From Xylanibacter ruminicola Ga6B6 (GTDB taxonomy: Bacteria; Bacteroidota; Bacteroidia; Bacteroidales; Bacteroidaceae): a stretch of 64,000 bases of DNA. The stretch's first letter is position 1; the number at the start of each line of letters is the position of its first letter. Location of the stretch: assembly GCF_000687715.1 (NCBI RefSeq), contig NZ_JHXD01000012.1, positions 1 to 64,000 of the forward strand, read 5' to 3'. Under the pieces are notes generated by a model. The model saw only the letters and a list, made by a program, of their open reading frames with translations. It was not told where the DNA came from and did no database searches. The position numbers were made by a program, and so were the translations under genes. Shown one piece after another: positions 6,883 to 16,149 of the stretch.

Positions 6883-9099
6883 CTAAACGTTAAGTTGGTT
6901 CTTTACCAGTTCGTAATAGATGCCGCGACGCTCTAACAGCTGGGCATGATTACCCGACTCGACAATGCGACCACCGCTCATCACCAGGATGTTATCGGCA
7001 TCAACCACCGTACTGAGGCGGTGAGCAATGATGAGCGACGTACGGTTATGCAGGAAGCCTGCCAGATTCTGGATGATGGCATGCTCGTTCTGCGCATCGA
7101 GCGAGTTGGTGGCCTCGTCGAAGAACACGTAGTCGGGGTTCTTATACACGGCACGGGCTATCAGTATGCGCTGCTTCTGACCCTGGCTCAAGCCATTGCC
7201 CTCGGTGCCAATCTTGGTGTTATAACCCAGCGGCAACTGGCGGATAAAACCGTCGATCTCGGCCACGCGGGCGGCCTGCACCAGGCGCTCGGTATCGATC
7301 ACCTCGAAACCGGCAGCGATATTGCGGGCGATGGTGTCGGAATAGATAAAGCCATCCTGCATTACCACACCACAATGCTTGCGCCACGAACGCTTGTCGT
7401 AGTTCTCCAGGCTAGACGAGCCAATCACCACCTCGCCGGCATCGGGCTTATAGAAACCGAGAATCATCTTGAGCAGCGTGGTCTTGCCACTACCGCTCAG
7501 TCCGACAATGGCCGTAGTCTTGCCGTGAGGTATCACCACATCAATATGGTCGAGTGTAGGTTTGTCGTTCAGTTTGTCGTAACGGTAGGTAAGATTCTTG
7601 ATCAGGATATCGCCATCGCCACTCACCTCGCTGATAAGCTGGCGATCGGCCACCACCTCGTCGTCATTCTCGTACACCTCCTGCAGACGCTCCAGACTGA
7701 GGCGGGCATCCTGATAGCGATGAATGAAATCGACCAGCTGATTGACAGGTCCATTCAGACTACCGATAATATACTGCACCGACAGCATCATACCGAGCGT
7801 CATATCGCCACGAAGCACCAATATGGCCACCAGCGCCGTGATAACCAGATTCTTCACCTCGTTGATGAGCGTAGCACCCGACTCCTGATACTGGTTCAGC
7901 GCCAGGCTCTTGATATTGAGACGGAAGATGCGCGCCTGCACACGCTCCCACTCCCAGCGTTTCTGCTGCTCGCAGGTGTTGAGTTTAATCTCCTGAATAC
8001 CGTCGATGAGTTGCACAATCTTACTCTGATTGGCCGCGTTCTGGGCGAACAACTTGGTATCGAGCTTGGCACGACGGCGCATGAACAGCAGTACCCAGAG
8101 CACATAGAGCGCACTGCCCAGCATGAAGATAAAGAAGATGCGCCAGTCGTAAATGAGGATAACGGCACCGAACACCACGATATTGAACAGCGAGAGTATC
8201 AGCGACAGGCTGCTACCCGTGAGGAACGTCTGGATACGGTCGTGATCGTCGATACGCTGCAGGATATCACCTGTAAGGCGCGTATCGAAATAGCTGAATG
8301 GCAAACGCATCAGCTTGGCCAGATAGTCGGACAAGAGCGACAGGTTTACGCGCGTAGAAACATGTAGCAGTATCCAACTCTGGATAAACTGTACCGAGGT
8401 GCTACCTATCATGAGCATCAGCTGCGCAATAAGCACCAGGACGATAAAACCAAGGTCCTGCCGCGAGATACCGAAATCGACGATAGCCTGCGTGAGGAAC
8501 GGCAGTACCAGTTGCAGCAGCGAGACCACCGTGAGCCCTAAGAACAGCTGCGCGATGAGTTTCTTATAAGGTCGCATATACGACAGCAACAGCATAAGAC
8601 TGCGCTTGCGGGCCTTGCGGTCGCTATCATCCTCGGCATACTCGTCGCGATTGAAATCGGGTGTCGGTTCCAGAATCAGGGCGATACCGGCGGGCTGTCC
8701 CTCTTCGGTATCCGAAGCCCAGCAACGCAAGAACTCGCGCTCGGTATAGGTGATACGCTGACCTACCGGATCGGCCACCTTGAACTGTAGTCCCTCTTTG
8801 GTTCGTTTCACCTCGTAGAGCACTACAAAATGCGCCTGATTCCAGTGCAGGATACACGGAAGCGGCACCTCGTCGACCAACTGTTGCAGCGTAGCTTTCA
8901 CGCCTGTGGTGTGCATGCCTAACTGCTCGGCAGCCTCAGCAACACCGAGTAGCGACACACCATCGCGCTGTATATGACACATATCGCGCAACCGTTCCAG
9001 CGGATAGTTGCACCCATAATAGGCCATCACCATGCGTAAGCAGGTTGGGCCACATTCCATCACATCGTGTTGAGTGAATATTGGGAATGGTTTATTCAT
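6883..9099 (-). CDS. C39 peptidase-containing ABC transporter
   Basis: This 738-residue protein has an N-terminal C39 cysteine peptidase domain: Cys in HDVMECGPTCLRM at residue 17, His in HWNQAHFVVLY near 90 and Asp in VADPVG near 110. Six transmembrane segments follow (about 165-440), then an ATP-binding domain with Walker A GLSGSGKTT, signature LSQGQKQR, Walker B VFFDEAT and a switch His (IIAHRLS). Such proteins cut the leader of a peptide after Gly-Gly and export the rest. A matching peptide gene is divergent at 9324. The minus-strand promoter -7 box TAACTTTG is at 9134-9127. Confidence 0.93.
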   Translation of the reverse strand: MNKPFPIFTQHDVMECGPTCLRMVMAYYGCNYPLERLRDMCHIQRDGVSLLGVAEAAEQLGMHTTGVKATLQQLVDEVPLPCILHWNQAHFVVLYEVKRTKEGLQFKVADPVGQRITYTEREFLRCWASDTEEGQPAGIALILEPTPDFNRDEYAEDDSDRKARKRSLMLLLSYMRPYKKLIAQLFLGLTVVSLLQLVLPFLTQAIVDFGISRQDLGFIVLVLIAQLMLMIGSTSVQFIQSWILLHVSTRVNLSLLSDYLAKLMRLPFSYFDTRLTGDILQRIDDHDRIQTFLTGSSLSLILSLFNIVVFGAVILIYDWRIFFIFMLGSALYVLWVLLFMRRRAKLDTKLFAQNAANQSKIVQLIDGIQEIKLNTCEQQKRWEWERVQARIFRLNIKSLALNQYQESGATLINEVKNLVITALVAILVLRGDMTLGMMLSVQYIIGSLNGPVNQLVDFIHRYQDARLSLERLQEVYENDDEVVADRQLISEVSGDGDILIKNLTYRYDKLNDKPTLDHIDVVIPHGKTTAIVGLSGSGKTTLLKMILGFYKPDAGEVVIGSSSLENYDKRSWRKHCGVVMQDGFIYSDTIARNIAAGFEVIDTERLVQAARVAEIDGFIRQLPLGYNTKIGTEGNGLSQGQKQRILIARAVYKNPDYVFFDEATNSLDAQNEHAIIQNLAGFLHNRTSLIIAHRLSTVVDADNILVMSGGRIVESGNHAQLLERRGIYYELVKNQLNV

Positions 9100-9126
9100 T
9101 TACCTTGTTTTTTAGCAATCTGGCTA

Positions 9127-9134
9127 CAAAGTTA
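9127..9134 (-). promoter_or_regulatory. Promoter -7 box for exporter operon
   Basis: TAACTTTG on the minus strand, 28 bases before the transporter start. The -33 element is not clear. Confidence 0.5.
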
Positions 9135-9247
9135 GCAAGAAAATGGCAAATAAAACAATAACTTCAAGTTTGTTAACGTTCAGGCAATATTTATTTAAAC
9201 TACGTTAATTAAAACAGCTATTATTATCGTCATCCAAATTATTTGCT

Positions 9248-9255
9248 TACATTTG
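9248..9255 (+). promoter_or_regulatory. Promoter -7 box for double-glycine peptide gene
   Basis: TACATTTG lies 69 bases before the start codon at 9324. The intergenic region 9135-9247 is very A+T rich and separates the two divergent promoters, so a common regulator could bind there. Confidence 0.55.
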
Positions 9256-9323
9256 CCAAGAAATTAAAAAACTATTATCAAATAATTCAAAAGTACAATT
9301 ACAAATTAATTAGATCAACAATT

Positions 9324-9530
9324 ATGAAACAATTAGAAAGAGCGCAGCTCAAGGCTGTTAAAGGTGGTGAAGGATGGTTGGATGTACCTGGTGGTATTAT
9401 GAATTTGATACCTAACACTACATTGATCACCGTAACTGGTACAAATGGTAATCAGAATACAAATACTTCTACATCTCTGCTTAATTCTCTGATTAATGCA
9501 ATCAAGAATAAGATGAATAACAAGAAGTAA
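9324..9530 (+). CDS. Double-glycine leader peptide, bacteriocin-like
   Basis: The start chosen is ATG at 9324, because codons upstream to 9243 overlap the promoter. The 68-residue product has a leader MKQLERAQLKAVKGG, with the hydrophobic spacing and Gly-Gly end required by C39 peptidases. Cleavage would release a 53-residue peptide starting EGWLDVPGG. That peptide has a Gly/Pro/Val N-terminal part, a Thr/Asn-rich middle and an amphipathic cationic C-terminus (LLNSLINAIKNKMNNKK). There is no Cys, so no disulfide or lanthionine. The C39 ABC transporter and HlyD adaptor are divergent and adjacent. An antimicrobial or signalling role is inference; no immunity gene is evident. Confidence 0.78.
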   Translation: MKQLERAQLKAVKGGEGWLDVPGGIMNLIPNTTLITVTGTNGNQNTNTSTSLLNSLINAIKNKMNNKK

Positions 9531-9558
9531 AGTAGAATGTAAAAAACGGCAAGAAAAC

Positions 9559-9597
9559 AAAGTGGCAGCGAGGTAATTCTCACTGCCACTTTATTTT
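9559..9597 (+). terminator. Bidirectional terminator between peptide gene and sensor kinase
   Basis: AAAGTGGCAG at 9559-9568 pairs with CTGCCACTTT at 9583-9592, followed by ATTTTT on the plus strand. On the minus strand the stem is followed by TTTGTTTT. It lies between two converging genes and can serve both. Confidence 0.8.
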
Positions 9598-9601
9598 TGG
9601 G

Positions 9602-11650
9602 TTATTTTCTCGGAAGTGTCATCACAAAGCGGGCACCTGCGGTATAAGTGGTGTCGAGCACCACATCACCACCCAAACGACGGGCAAAACTGCGGGCTAC
9701 CGTGAGTCCGATACCGGTACCATCATAATACTCATCGAGCTGTACAAACTCATCAAAGATGCGCTCCGCCTGATTGGCAGGAACGCCAATACCTGTATCT
9801 TCGACAACGAACTGTACAAACGCATCGGTCATGTTTACCTTCAAAACAGCACGCTGTTTCTTATCAGCAGCGTAGTGATGGCCATAGGCCTCGGCTGGTG
9901 CCGTGAACTTGCGTGCATTATCGAGCAACAGCGCGAGCGCACGAACAGCTGCACGCTTATTGGTGGCGATGCGCACCGACGAAGTCTCCGGGGCGGCCTG
10001 CGTTTCGAACGCCAGATGTTCGGCATCAGCTATGCCTGAAGCGTCGATGGCGTCGGTCGCTATCTGCTCAACAGATACCTGATCGGTAAGGTCGAGCACT
10101 GTACGACTGCTGACATCCGACAGCTCCAGCATCTTATTTACCAGGTTGGTAATGCGGTTGGTATTTTCGAGAATCTGCTGGTTAGCATCCTGACGCAAGC
10201 TCTCGTCGAGATAGGCATCCGAATCCGTGAGCACCTGAGCAAAACCCGAAAGTACATTCAGAGGCGTACGGAACTCGTGCGAAATCTGCTGGATAAACTT
10301 GGTCTTCATCCGCGATGCTTCCTCGGCACGGGCATTGGCAACCAACAGCTGTTCGTTCTTCTGGTTAAGACTGGCGGCCGCACGGCGACGAGTGTAAGCA
10401 TAAACAAAGAAGAACACCAAAAGCAGCACAATCACAATCAACAGTACAACGATGCGCATCTGGTTGATCTTAGCCTCTTTTTCGGCAATTTCGGCATCCT
10501 TCTTACTCATATCATAGATAGTAGCCAACTCGGCTGTCTTATCACGTTTTTCCCACACCTCAGCCGAATCGAGTCTGTCAAGAATACGCGTAGCTACAGC
10601 AAGGGCAGAATCGCGATGACCTGCACCCAAATGGGCATTGAATTTTTGCTTAACAACACCATTCAAGGTCTGCAAATCCATCTTCATCCCAAACCGGCCT
10701 ATCACAGTTTCAACATCATTGATATTACGCTCGGCCTCCTCATAGCGATGACTACTATTGAGATATGAAACCGAATTGATACGAGCAACCACCGATTTTG
10801 ACAAGGGGTTCTTCATAAATTCGTCATAAGCCTGAGCAGCCTCCTGATGATGGCCTGCCTTTTCGAGGATAAAGGATTTGACACAACTGACCTGATAGCA
10901 GAACATGGGGTAATTCGCCTTATCGACGCGAGGATTATCCGCCATATTCTGAAGATATTTTTCGGCACGATTCATCCAGGCCTCTGCCCCATCCCATTGG
11001 CGCATATTACAATAAGCAATCATAGCGGCAACAGCGAATTGCGGACGTTTAGCCGCCCAATTATGCTGTGCAACAGAGTCGTTTACAGACGTTTTCTCAA
11101 ACTGATCAATCAGCTTCATCACATGCTGCATGTACTTTTCACCCTCGGCTGAACGTTCCAGAAGGATATAGCAAAGTGCCAGATTGTTATAGGCCAACAG
11201 ATAGCCCGTTTGCAGCAGATAGTGGCGATTGATAAAACTGGTATCAACACTGTTGACCAACTGCTGAGCCCTACGCAAACCCGACTCGTAGTGACGACTT
11301 ACATAGTCAAGCTCACAGTTAGAGGCTGCTATCAGGAAGTGATAGATACGATCCTGCTCTGTGACGACTGGACGCGCCAAGGCGCTATCAGCAATCATAC
11401 ATGAACGATTTACATCACGGCTCATGTTATACGACATATTATAAAAGTCGGCACACATCTGACTGATTTCACCCAGCGCCATCAAGCTATCGACGGTACG
11501 AGGGATGGAATCAGAATATCGCATGATGTTATGCACACTATCAATATCCGAATTATGACTCTGCAGAGCTTTGTCACACGATGAGAGAGACATCACGGTT
11601 GCTACCAGGGCTATCCATGAAAAACAAAAAGTTTTTTTAAGTAACGACAT
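9602..11650 (-). CDS. TPR-containing sensor histidine kinase
   Basis: The start chosen is ATG complementary to 11648-11650, giving 682 residues; an in-frame extension back to 11944 runs through prfA and its promoter. The N-terminus is a signal sequence ending in a lipobox-like LSSC (near residue 23). Residues about 40-380 form TPR-like helices, expected in the periplasm. One transmembrane segment (IVVLLIVIVLLLVFFFV) follows near 395. The kinase core has the H box ISHEFRTPL (about 450), N box LLLDNARKF, and G boxes EDTGIGVP and GTGIGLT. No receiver domain is attached and no response regulator gene adjoins it, so its partner is encoded elsewhere. Confidence 0.88.
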   Translation of the reverse strand: MSLLKKTFCFSWIALVATVMSLSSCDKALQSHNSDIDSVHNIMRYSDSIPRTVDSLMALGEISQMCADFYNMSYNMSRDVNRSCMIADSALARPVVTEQDRIYHFLIAASNCELDYVSRHYESGLRRAQQLVNSVDTSFINRHYLLQTGYLLAYNNLALCYILLERSAEGEKYMQHVMKLIDQFEKTSVNDSVAQHNWAAKRPQFAVAAMIAYCNMRQWDGAEAWMNRAEKYLQNMADNPRVDKANYPMFCYQVSCVKSFILEKAGHHQEAAQAYDEFMKNPLSKSVVARINSVSYLNSSHRYEEAERNINDVETVIGRFGMKMDLQTLNGVVKQKFNAHLGAGHRDSALAVATRILDRLDSAEVWEKRDKTAELATIYDMSKKDAEIAEKEAKINQMRIVVLLIVIVLLLVFFFVYAYTRRRAAASLNQKNEQLLVANARAEEASRMKTKFIQQISHEFRTPLNVLSGFAQVLTDSDAYLDESLRQDANQQILENTNRITNLVNKMLELSDVSSRTVLDLTDQVSVEQIATDAIDASGIADAEHLAFETQAAPETSSVRIATNKRAAVRALALLLDNARKFTAPAEAYGHHYAADKKQRAVLKVNMTDAFVQFVVEDTGIGVPANQAERIFDEFVQLDEYYDGTGIGLTVARSFARRLGGDVVLDTTYTAGARFVMTLPRK

Positions 11651-11670
11651 AAAGTAGATAATTTTGGTTG

Positions 11671-11678
11671 CAAAGATA
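11671..11678 (-). promoter_or_regulatory. Promoter -7 box for sensor kinase
   Basis: TATCTTTG on the minus strand, 21 bases before the chosen kinase start. This supports the shorter reading frame. Confidence 0.65.
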
Positions 11679-11720
11679 GCGATAAAAAACAGAAAAACAG
11701 CATTAAAACCCAAAAATATT

Positions 11721-11750
11721 TTGAAATCTTCGCTTTTTTTTGTAACTTTG
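11721..11750 (+). promoter_or_regulatory. Promoter of prfA
   Basis: TTG at 11721-11723 and TAACTTTG at 11743-11750, with a 19-base spacer, a near-ideal Bacteroidota promoter. Transcription would start about 20 bases before prfA. Confidence 0.75.
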
Positions 11751-11777
11751 CCGCCCAAATATAATATAATATAAGAA

Positions 11778-12893
11778 ATGGCAGAAACAAGTAACAGCAT
11801 TCTACAAAAATTAGATGGACTGGAGGCACGTTTCGAGGAGGTTTCAACCCTGATTACCGACCCCGCCGTGATTGCCGACCAGCAGCGATTTGTTAAACTA
11901 ACAAAGGAATACAAGGACCTGGGCGATATTATGGACGCCCGCAAACGTTATATTGCGTGCCTGAACGGTATTAAGGAGGCTAAGGATATCCTGGCTAACG
12001 AGACCGACCCTGAGATGAAGGAGATGGCTCGCGAGGAGCTGGCTATGAACGAAGAGCTTCAGCCACAACTTGAGGAAGAGATTAAGATTGCGCTGATACC
12101 GAAAGACCCAGAAGATGCCAAGAACGTAGAAATGGAGATACGTGCAGGAACAGGTGGCGACGAGGCTGCCCTGTTTGCTGGCGACCTGTTTAAGATGTAC
12201 AAGAACTACTGCGAGTCGAAGGGCTGGCAGGTGTCGATTACCTACGTATCTGAGGGTGCCGTAGGCGGATTCAAGGAGGTTGACTTCTCGGTAACAGGTG
12301 CCGACGTTTACGGTACACTGAAATACGAGAGTGGCGTGCACCGCGTGCAGCGTGTGCCCGTGACCGAGAGTAACGGACGTATGCAGACCAGTGCTGCTAC
12401 CGTAGCCGTACTGCCCGAGGCCGACAAGTTTGAGGTACACGTGAACGAGGGTGAAATCAAGTGGGACACCTTCCGTTCGAGTGGTGCCGGTGGTCAGAAC
12501 GTGAACAAGGTGGAATCGGGTGTACGCTTGCGTTACATGTGGAAGAACCCTAACACAGGCGAGACCGAGGAGATTCTGATTGAGTGTACCGAGACCCGCG
12601 ACCAGCCTAAGAACAAGGAGCGCGCACTGAGCCGACTGTACACCTTTATTTATGACAAGGAGCACCAGAAGTACGTGGATGATATTGCTAACCGCCGTAA
12701 GAGTCTGGTTTCTACCGGCGACCGAAGCGCAAAAATCCGTACCTACAACTTCCCACAGGGTCGTGTAACCGATCACCGTATCGGCTATACCACACACGAT
12801 CTGCAGGGTTTCCTGGGTGGCGATATTCAGGCCATGATTGATGCGCTGACCGTAGCTGAGAATGCTGAGCGCATGAAGGAAAATGAACTTTAA
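11778..12893 (+). CDS. prfA: Peptide chain release factor 1
   Basis: The 371-residue length is normal for the family. The universal GGQ motif ([14 protein letters not shown]) near residue 238 reaches into the peptidyl transferase centre and releases the chain at UAA and UAG. The Lys/Arg-rich C-terminal region ([23 protein letters not shown], given here in two parts: [13 protein letters not shown] and [10 protein letters not shown]) is typical. The N-terminal helical hairpin and PCRF domain precede it. pyrF follows 11 bases downstream, probably in one transcript. Confidence 0.96.
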   Translation: MAETSNSILQKLDGLEARFEEVSTLITDPAVIADQQRFVKLTKEYKDLGDIMDARKRYIACLNGIKEAKDILANETDPEMKEMAREELAMNEELQPQLEEEIKIALIPKDPEDAKNVEMEIRAGTGGDEAALFAGDLFKMYKNYCESKGWQVSITYVSEGAVGGFKEVDFSVTGADVYGTLKYESGVHRVQRVPVTESNGRMQTSAATVAVLPEADKFEVHVNEGEIKWDTFRSSGAGGQNVNKVESGVRLRYMWKNPNTGETEEILIECTETRDQPKNKERALSRLYTFIYDKEHQKYVDDIANRRKSLVSTGDRSAKIRTYNFPQGRVTDHRIGYTTHDLQGFLGGDIQAMIDALTVAENAERMKENEL

Positions 12894-12904
12894 AAAACGA
12901 AAAT

Positions 12905-13768
12905 ATGACCAGAAAAGAACTGATTGAACAGATTCGCGAGAAGCAGAGTTTTCTGTGCGTGGGACTGGACACAGACCTGGACAAGATGCCCAAAGGCCTG
13001 AAGGAGATTGTGAAGAAAGAGTATGAGGAGGAAGAGATGACCTTCGGCATGCTGTTTGAGTTTAGCACCCGCATTATTGATGCTACTGCTCCCTACTGCG
13101 TGGCCTACAAGCCCAACCTGGCCTTCTACGAGGCTTACGGCATTGAGGGTATGGCCGCTTTCGAGGGCATTATCGAATATCTGCAGGAGAACTATCCCAA
13201 GCACCTGATCATCGCCGATGCCAAGCGCGGCGATATCGGTAACACATCGAAGATGTATGCCAAGACTTTCTTTGAGCAGTACGACGTAGATGCGCTGACC
13301 GTTGCACCTTACATGGGCGAGGATTCGGTGACACCATTCCTGGGCTACGACGGCAAATGGGTGGTACTGCTGGCTCTTACCAGCAATAAGGGCAGTCACG
13401 ACTTCCAGCTGATGAAGGACGAGAATGGCGAGCGCCTGTTCGAGAAGGTACTGAAGAAGAGTCAGGAATGGGGCAACGACGAGAACATGATGTACGTAGT
13501 TGGTGCCACACAGGGACAGATGTTTGAGGACATCCGTAAGCTGGCTCCTAACCACTTCCTGCTGGTTCCTGGCGTTGGTGCACAGGGCGGCAGTCTGGAA
13601 GAGGTTTGCAAGTACGGCATGATTAAGGACTGCGGTCTGCTGGTTAACTCTTCTCGCGGCATTATTTATGCCAGCAACGAGAAGGACTTTGACGAGGTGG
13701 CCGGACAGAAGGCCCAGGAGCTGCAACAGCAAATGGCCAAGATCCTGGCAGATGCTGGCATCTGCTAA
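12905..13768 (+). CDS. pyrF: Orotidine 5'-phosphate decarboxylase
   Basis: The 287-residue length fits the longer, type 2 branch of the family. The substrate-binding LCVGLDTD start and the catalytic [10 protein letters not shown] segment (Asp-x-Lys-x-x-Asp type, near residue 107) are clear, as is [14 protein letters not shown]. The enzyme makes UMP from OMP, the last step of pyrimidine synthesis. It sits between prfA and an HD hydrolase gene that follows 33 bases later. Confidence 0.95.
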   Translation: MTRKELIEQIREKQSFLCVGLDTDLDKMPKGLKEIVKKEYEEEEMTFGMLFEFSTRIIDATAPYCVAYKPNLAFYEAYGIEGMAAFEGIIEYLQENYPKHLIIADAKRGDIGNTSKMYAKTFFEQYDVDALTVAPYMGEDSVTPFLGYDGKWVVLLALTSNKGSHDFQLMKDENGERLFEKVLKKSQEWGNDENMMYVVGATQGQMFEDIRKLAPNHFLLVPGVGAQGGSLEEVCKYGMIKDCGLLVNSSRGIIYASNEKDFDEVAGQKAQELQQQMAKILADAGIC

Positions 13769-13771
13769 AGA

Positions 13772-13801
13772 TCAAAGTTCAAACTTCAAAGTTCCAAGTT
13801 T
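13772..13801 (+). repeat. Short degenerate CAAAGTT-type repeat
   Basis: The gap between pyrF and the next gene is made of CAAAGTT-like units (CAAAGTT, CAAACTT, CAAAGTT, CCAAGTT). A cleaner array of the same unit lies before mnmE at 31236-31271. Confidence 0.6.
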
Positions 13802-15031
13802 GTGGGCGAGGTTAAGATCATTAACGACCCGGTTTTCGGGTTTATCAAGATACCACGCGGCATACTCTACGGGATTGTAGAGCACCCGCTTTTTCAGAGG
13901 CTGAACCGCATCAATCAGTTGGGGTTGGCCTCTGTGGTGTATCCTGGGGCCAGGCATACGCGATTCCAGCACTCGCTGGGTGCTTTCCACCTGATGAGCG
14001 AGGCTATACAGAACCTGCAACAGAAGGGGCAGTTCATCTTCGACTCGGAGGCCGAAGCGGTACAGGCCGCCATCCTGATGCACGACATCGGGCACGGTCC
14101 GTTCTCGCATGTACTGGAGAACACGCTGATTAGCGGCATCAGTCACGAGGAGATTTCGCTGATGATGATGGAGGAGATTAACCGCTCGCTGAACGGACAA
14201 CTGAACCTGGCCATCTCGATATTCAAAGGCGAGTATCCCAAGAACTTCCTGCACCAGCTGATATCCAGTCAGTTGGATATGGACCGACTGGACTACCTGC
14301 GACGCGACTCGTTCTACACGGGTGTGACCGAGGGTAACATTGGCAGCGCACGTATCATCAAGATGCTCAACGTGGTAGACGATAGTCTTGTAGTAGAACA
14401 AAAGGGTATCTACTCGCTGGAGAACTATCTGACTACCCGTCGACTGATGTACTGGCAGGTGTATCTGCACCGCACATGTGTGGCCTACGAAAAGGTACTG
14501 GTAAACATGCTGAACCGCGCCAAATGGCTGATACGTAACGGTGAGCAGGTGTTTGCATCGCCCGCCCTACTCTACTTCCTGGAGAACGATATCGATGCCG
14601 AGTGGTTTGCCACCCATGCCGAAGCGCTGCAGTACTACAGCGAGCTGGACGACAGCGATATCTGGAGCGCCATGAAGGCCTGGAAGCATCACAGCGATAA
14701 GATACTGGCCACACTGGCTACCGACATGTTGGACCGCCACATTTTCAAGGTGGAGGTGCTGGAGGAAGAGCCCACAACCGAACGCCTGGACGAACTGAAA
14801 CGCAGCATTGCCCAGCACATGGACATACCCTACGAGGACGCCCACTATCTGATGAGTCTGAACACCATCCAGAAGGATATGTACAACGTGGATGACGATA
14901 AGATACAAATACTTTACAAAAACGGCGAAATCAGAGACATATCGGAAGCCTCGGAACTGCTAAATGTTCAGTTACTTTCAAAAAAAATACGAAAATATTA
15001 TCTTTGTTATCAAAGATTTGAAGAAAAATAG
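13802..15031 (+). CDS. HD-domain phosphohydrolase
   Basis: The start is GTG at 13802 (409 residues, starting MGEVKIINDPVFGF). The HD fold is seen in TRFQHSLGAFHLM (first His), LMHDIGHGPFSH (His-Asp pair near residue 95) and LDMDRLDYLRRDSF (final Asp). The order matches the dGTPase/SamHD-like group of metal-dependent phosphohydrolases. The nucleotide substrate is not known. The start codon directly abuts a CAAAGTT-type repeat and there is no good ribosome site, which is common in this phylum. The lpxD promoter overlaps the end of this gene. Confidence 0.88.
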   Translation: MGEVKIINDPVFGFIKIPRGILYGIVEHPLFQRLNRINQLGLASVVYPGARHTRFQHSLGAFHLMSEAIQNLQQKGQFIFDSEAEAVQAAILMHDIGHGPFSHVLENTLISGISHEEISLMMMEEINRSLNGQLNLAISIFKGEYPKNFLHQLISSQLDMDRLDYLRRDSFYTGVTEGNIGSARIIKMLNVVDDSLVVEQKGIYSLENYLTTRRLMYWQVYLHRTCVAYEKVLVNMLNRAKWLIRNGEQVFASPALLYFLENDIDAEWFATHAEALQYYSELDDSDIWSAMKAWKHHSDKILATLATDMLDRHIFKVEVLEEEPTTERLDELKRSIAQHMDIPYEDAHYLMSLNTIQKDMYNVDDDKIQILYKNGEIRDISEASELLNVQLLSKKIRKYYLCYQRFEEK

Positions 15032-15032
15032 T

Positions 15033-15040
15033 TATCTTTG
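15033..15040 (+). promoter_or_regulatory. Promoter -7 box of the lpxD operon
   Basis: TATCTTTG just after the stop of the HD gene and 29 bases before lpxD, so the lipid A genes have their own promoter. Confidence 0.65.
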
Positions 15041-15068
15041 CACGGATTTTTAAATAATTGCAAACAAT

Positions 15069-16112
15069 ATGGAGTTTACAGCCAAACAAATTGCAGAATT
15101 GATACAGGGAAGAGTGGAAGGCAATGAGAATGCAGCCGTTCGCACCTTCGCTAAGATTGAAGAGGGCGTTGAGGGAGCCATTTCGTTCCTCTCGAACCCA
15201 AAATATACCCATTACATTTACGACACTAAGTCGAGCGTAGTACTGATTAACGAGGATGTAGAACTGGAGCGTCCAGTAAGCTGCACACTGATTCGCGTGA
15301 AAAACGCCTATGAGTGCGTGGCCAAGCTGTTGCAGTTCTACGAGAGCATGAAGCCTGCCAAGACGGGTATCGACCCACTGGCATCTATCTCGCCCAAGGC
15401 TAAGGTTGGCGAAAACGTGTATATCGGTGCATTCGCCGTGATTGGCGATGGCGCAGTGATCGGCGACGGTTGTCAGATTTATCCCCACACCGTGATTGGT
15501 GATGGCGTACAGGTAGGCCAGAAATGCTTGTTCTACCCCCATGTAACCATCTATCAGGGATGTAAGATTGGAAATAATGTTACAATACACGCAGGTAGCG
15601 TGGTAGGTGCCGACGGCTTCGGCTTTGCACCTAACACCGAGGGCTACGATAAGATTCCACAGATTGGTATCGTAGTGATCGAGGATAATGTTGAGATTGG
15701 TGCCAACACTTGTATCGACCGCAGCACCATGGGACAGACCACCATCCGCAAGGGTGTGAAGCTGGACAACCTGATTCAGGTGGCTCACAACTGCGAGATT
15801 GGCGAGAACACCGTGATGAGTGCTCAGGTAGGTCTGGCTGGCAGCACCAAGATTGGTGCCTGGTGTATGGTTGGCGGACAGGCTGGATTTGCAGGACATA
15901 TCCAGGTGGCCGACAAGACCTTTGTAGGTGCCCAGTGCGGCGTTATCAGCAACACCAAGGGTAATGGTGAGCAGTTGATCGGTTCGCCTGCCGTTAATCC
16001 AAAAATGTACTTCAAGGCACGCGCCATCGACGCCAAGCTGCCCGATATGTATCGCCAGGTAGCCGCTCTGCAGCGCGAAATCGATGCCCTGAAGGCCCAA
16101 ATCGAGAAATAA
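15069..16112 (+). CDS. lpxD: UDP-3-O-acylglucosamine N-acyltransferase
   Basis: This 347-residue protein has the LpxD N-terminal uridine-binding domain ([14 protein letters not shown]), then a left-handed beta-helix of hexapeptide repeats (about residues 105-310: [18 protein letters not shown] and so on) with the catalytic His in [11 protein letters not shown], and a C-terminal helix ([13 protein letters not shown]). It adds the second 3-hydroxyacyl chain in lipid A synthesis, after LpxC. It is first of a contiguous lpxD, lpxC-fabZ, lpxA set. Confidence 0.96.
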   Translation: MEFTAKQIAELIQGRVEGNENAAVRTFAKIEEGVEGAISFLSNPKYTHYIYDTKSSVVLINEDVELERPVSCTLIRVKNAYECVAKLLQFYESMKPAKTGIDPLASISPKAKVGENVYIGAFAVIGDGAVIGDGCQIYPHTVIGDGVQVGQKCLFYPHVTIYQGCKIGNNVTIHAGSVVGADGFGFAPNTEGYDKIPQIGIVVIEDNVEIGANTCIDRSTMGQTTIRKGVKLDNLIQVAHNCEIGENTVMSAQVGLAGSTKIGAWCMVGGQAGFAGHIQVADKTFVGAQCGVISNTKGNGEQLIGSPAVNPKMYFKARAIDAKLPDMYRQVAALQREIDALKAQIEK

Positions 16113-16149
16113 ATTGTAAATTGTAAATCGTCAAATTGTAAATTACACG
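16113..16149 (+). repeat. Short repeat AAATTGT between lpxD and lpxC-fabZ
   Basis: Three to four copies of an AAATTGT-like unit fill the 37-base gap and end about 10 bases before the lpxC-fabZ start codon. No other signal is seen. Confidence 0.6.

Noticed and set aside
6946-8367. 473-codon plus-strand ORF opposite the C39 ABC transporter
   Set aside because: Its sequence is the shadow of the transporter's codon use; His/Leu-rich and without recognisable motifs.
11651-11944. N-terminal extension of the TPR sensor kinase
   Set aside because: It would run through the prfA start and its promoter on the opposite strand; the start at 11650 gives a proper lipoprotein signal and follows a good promoter.
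14931-16100. 389-codon minus-strand ORF over lpxD
   Set aside because: Antisense shadow of lpxD, rich in Leu/His/Cys, no domain.
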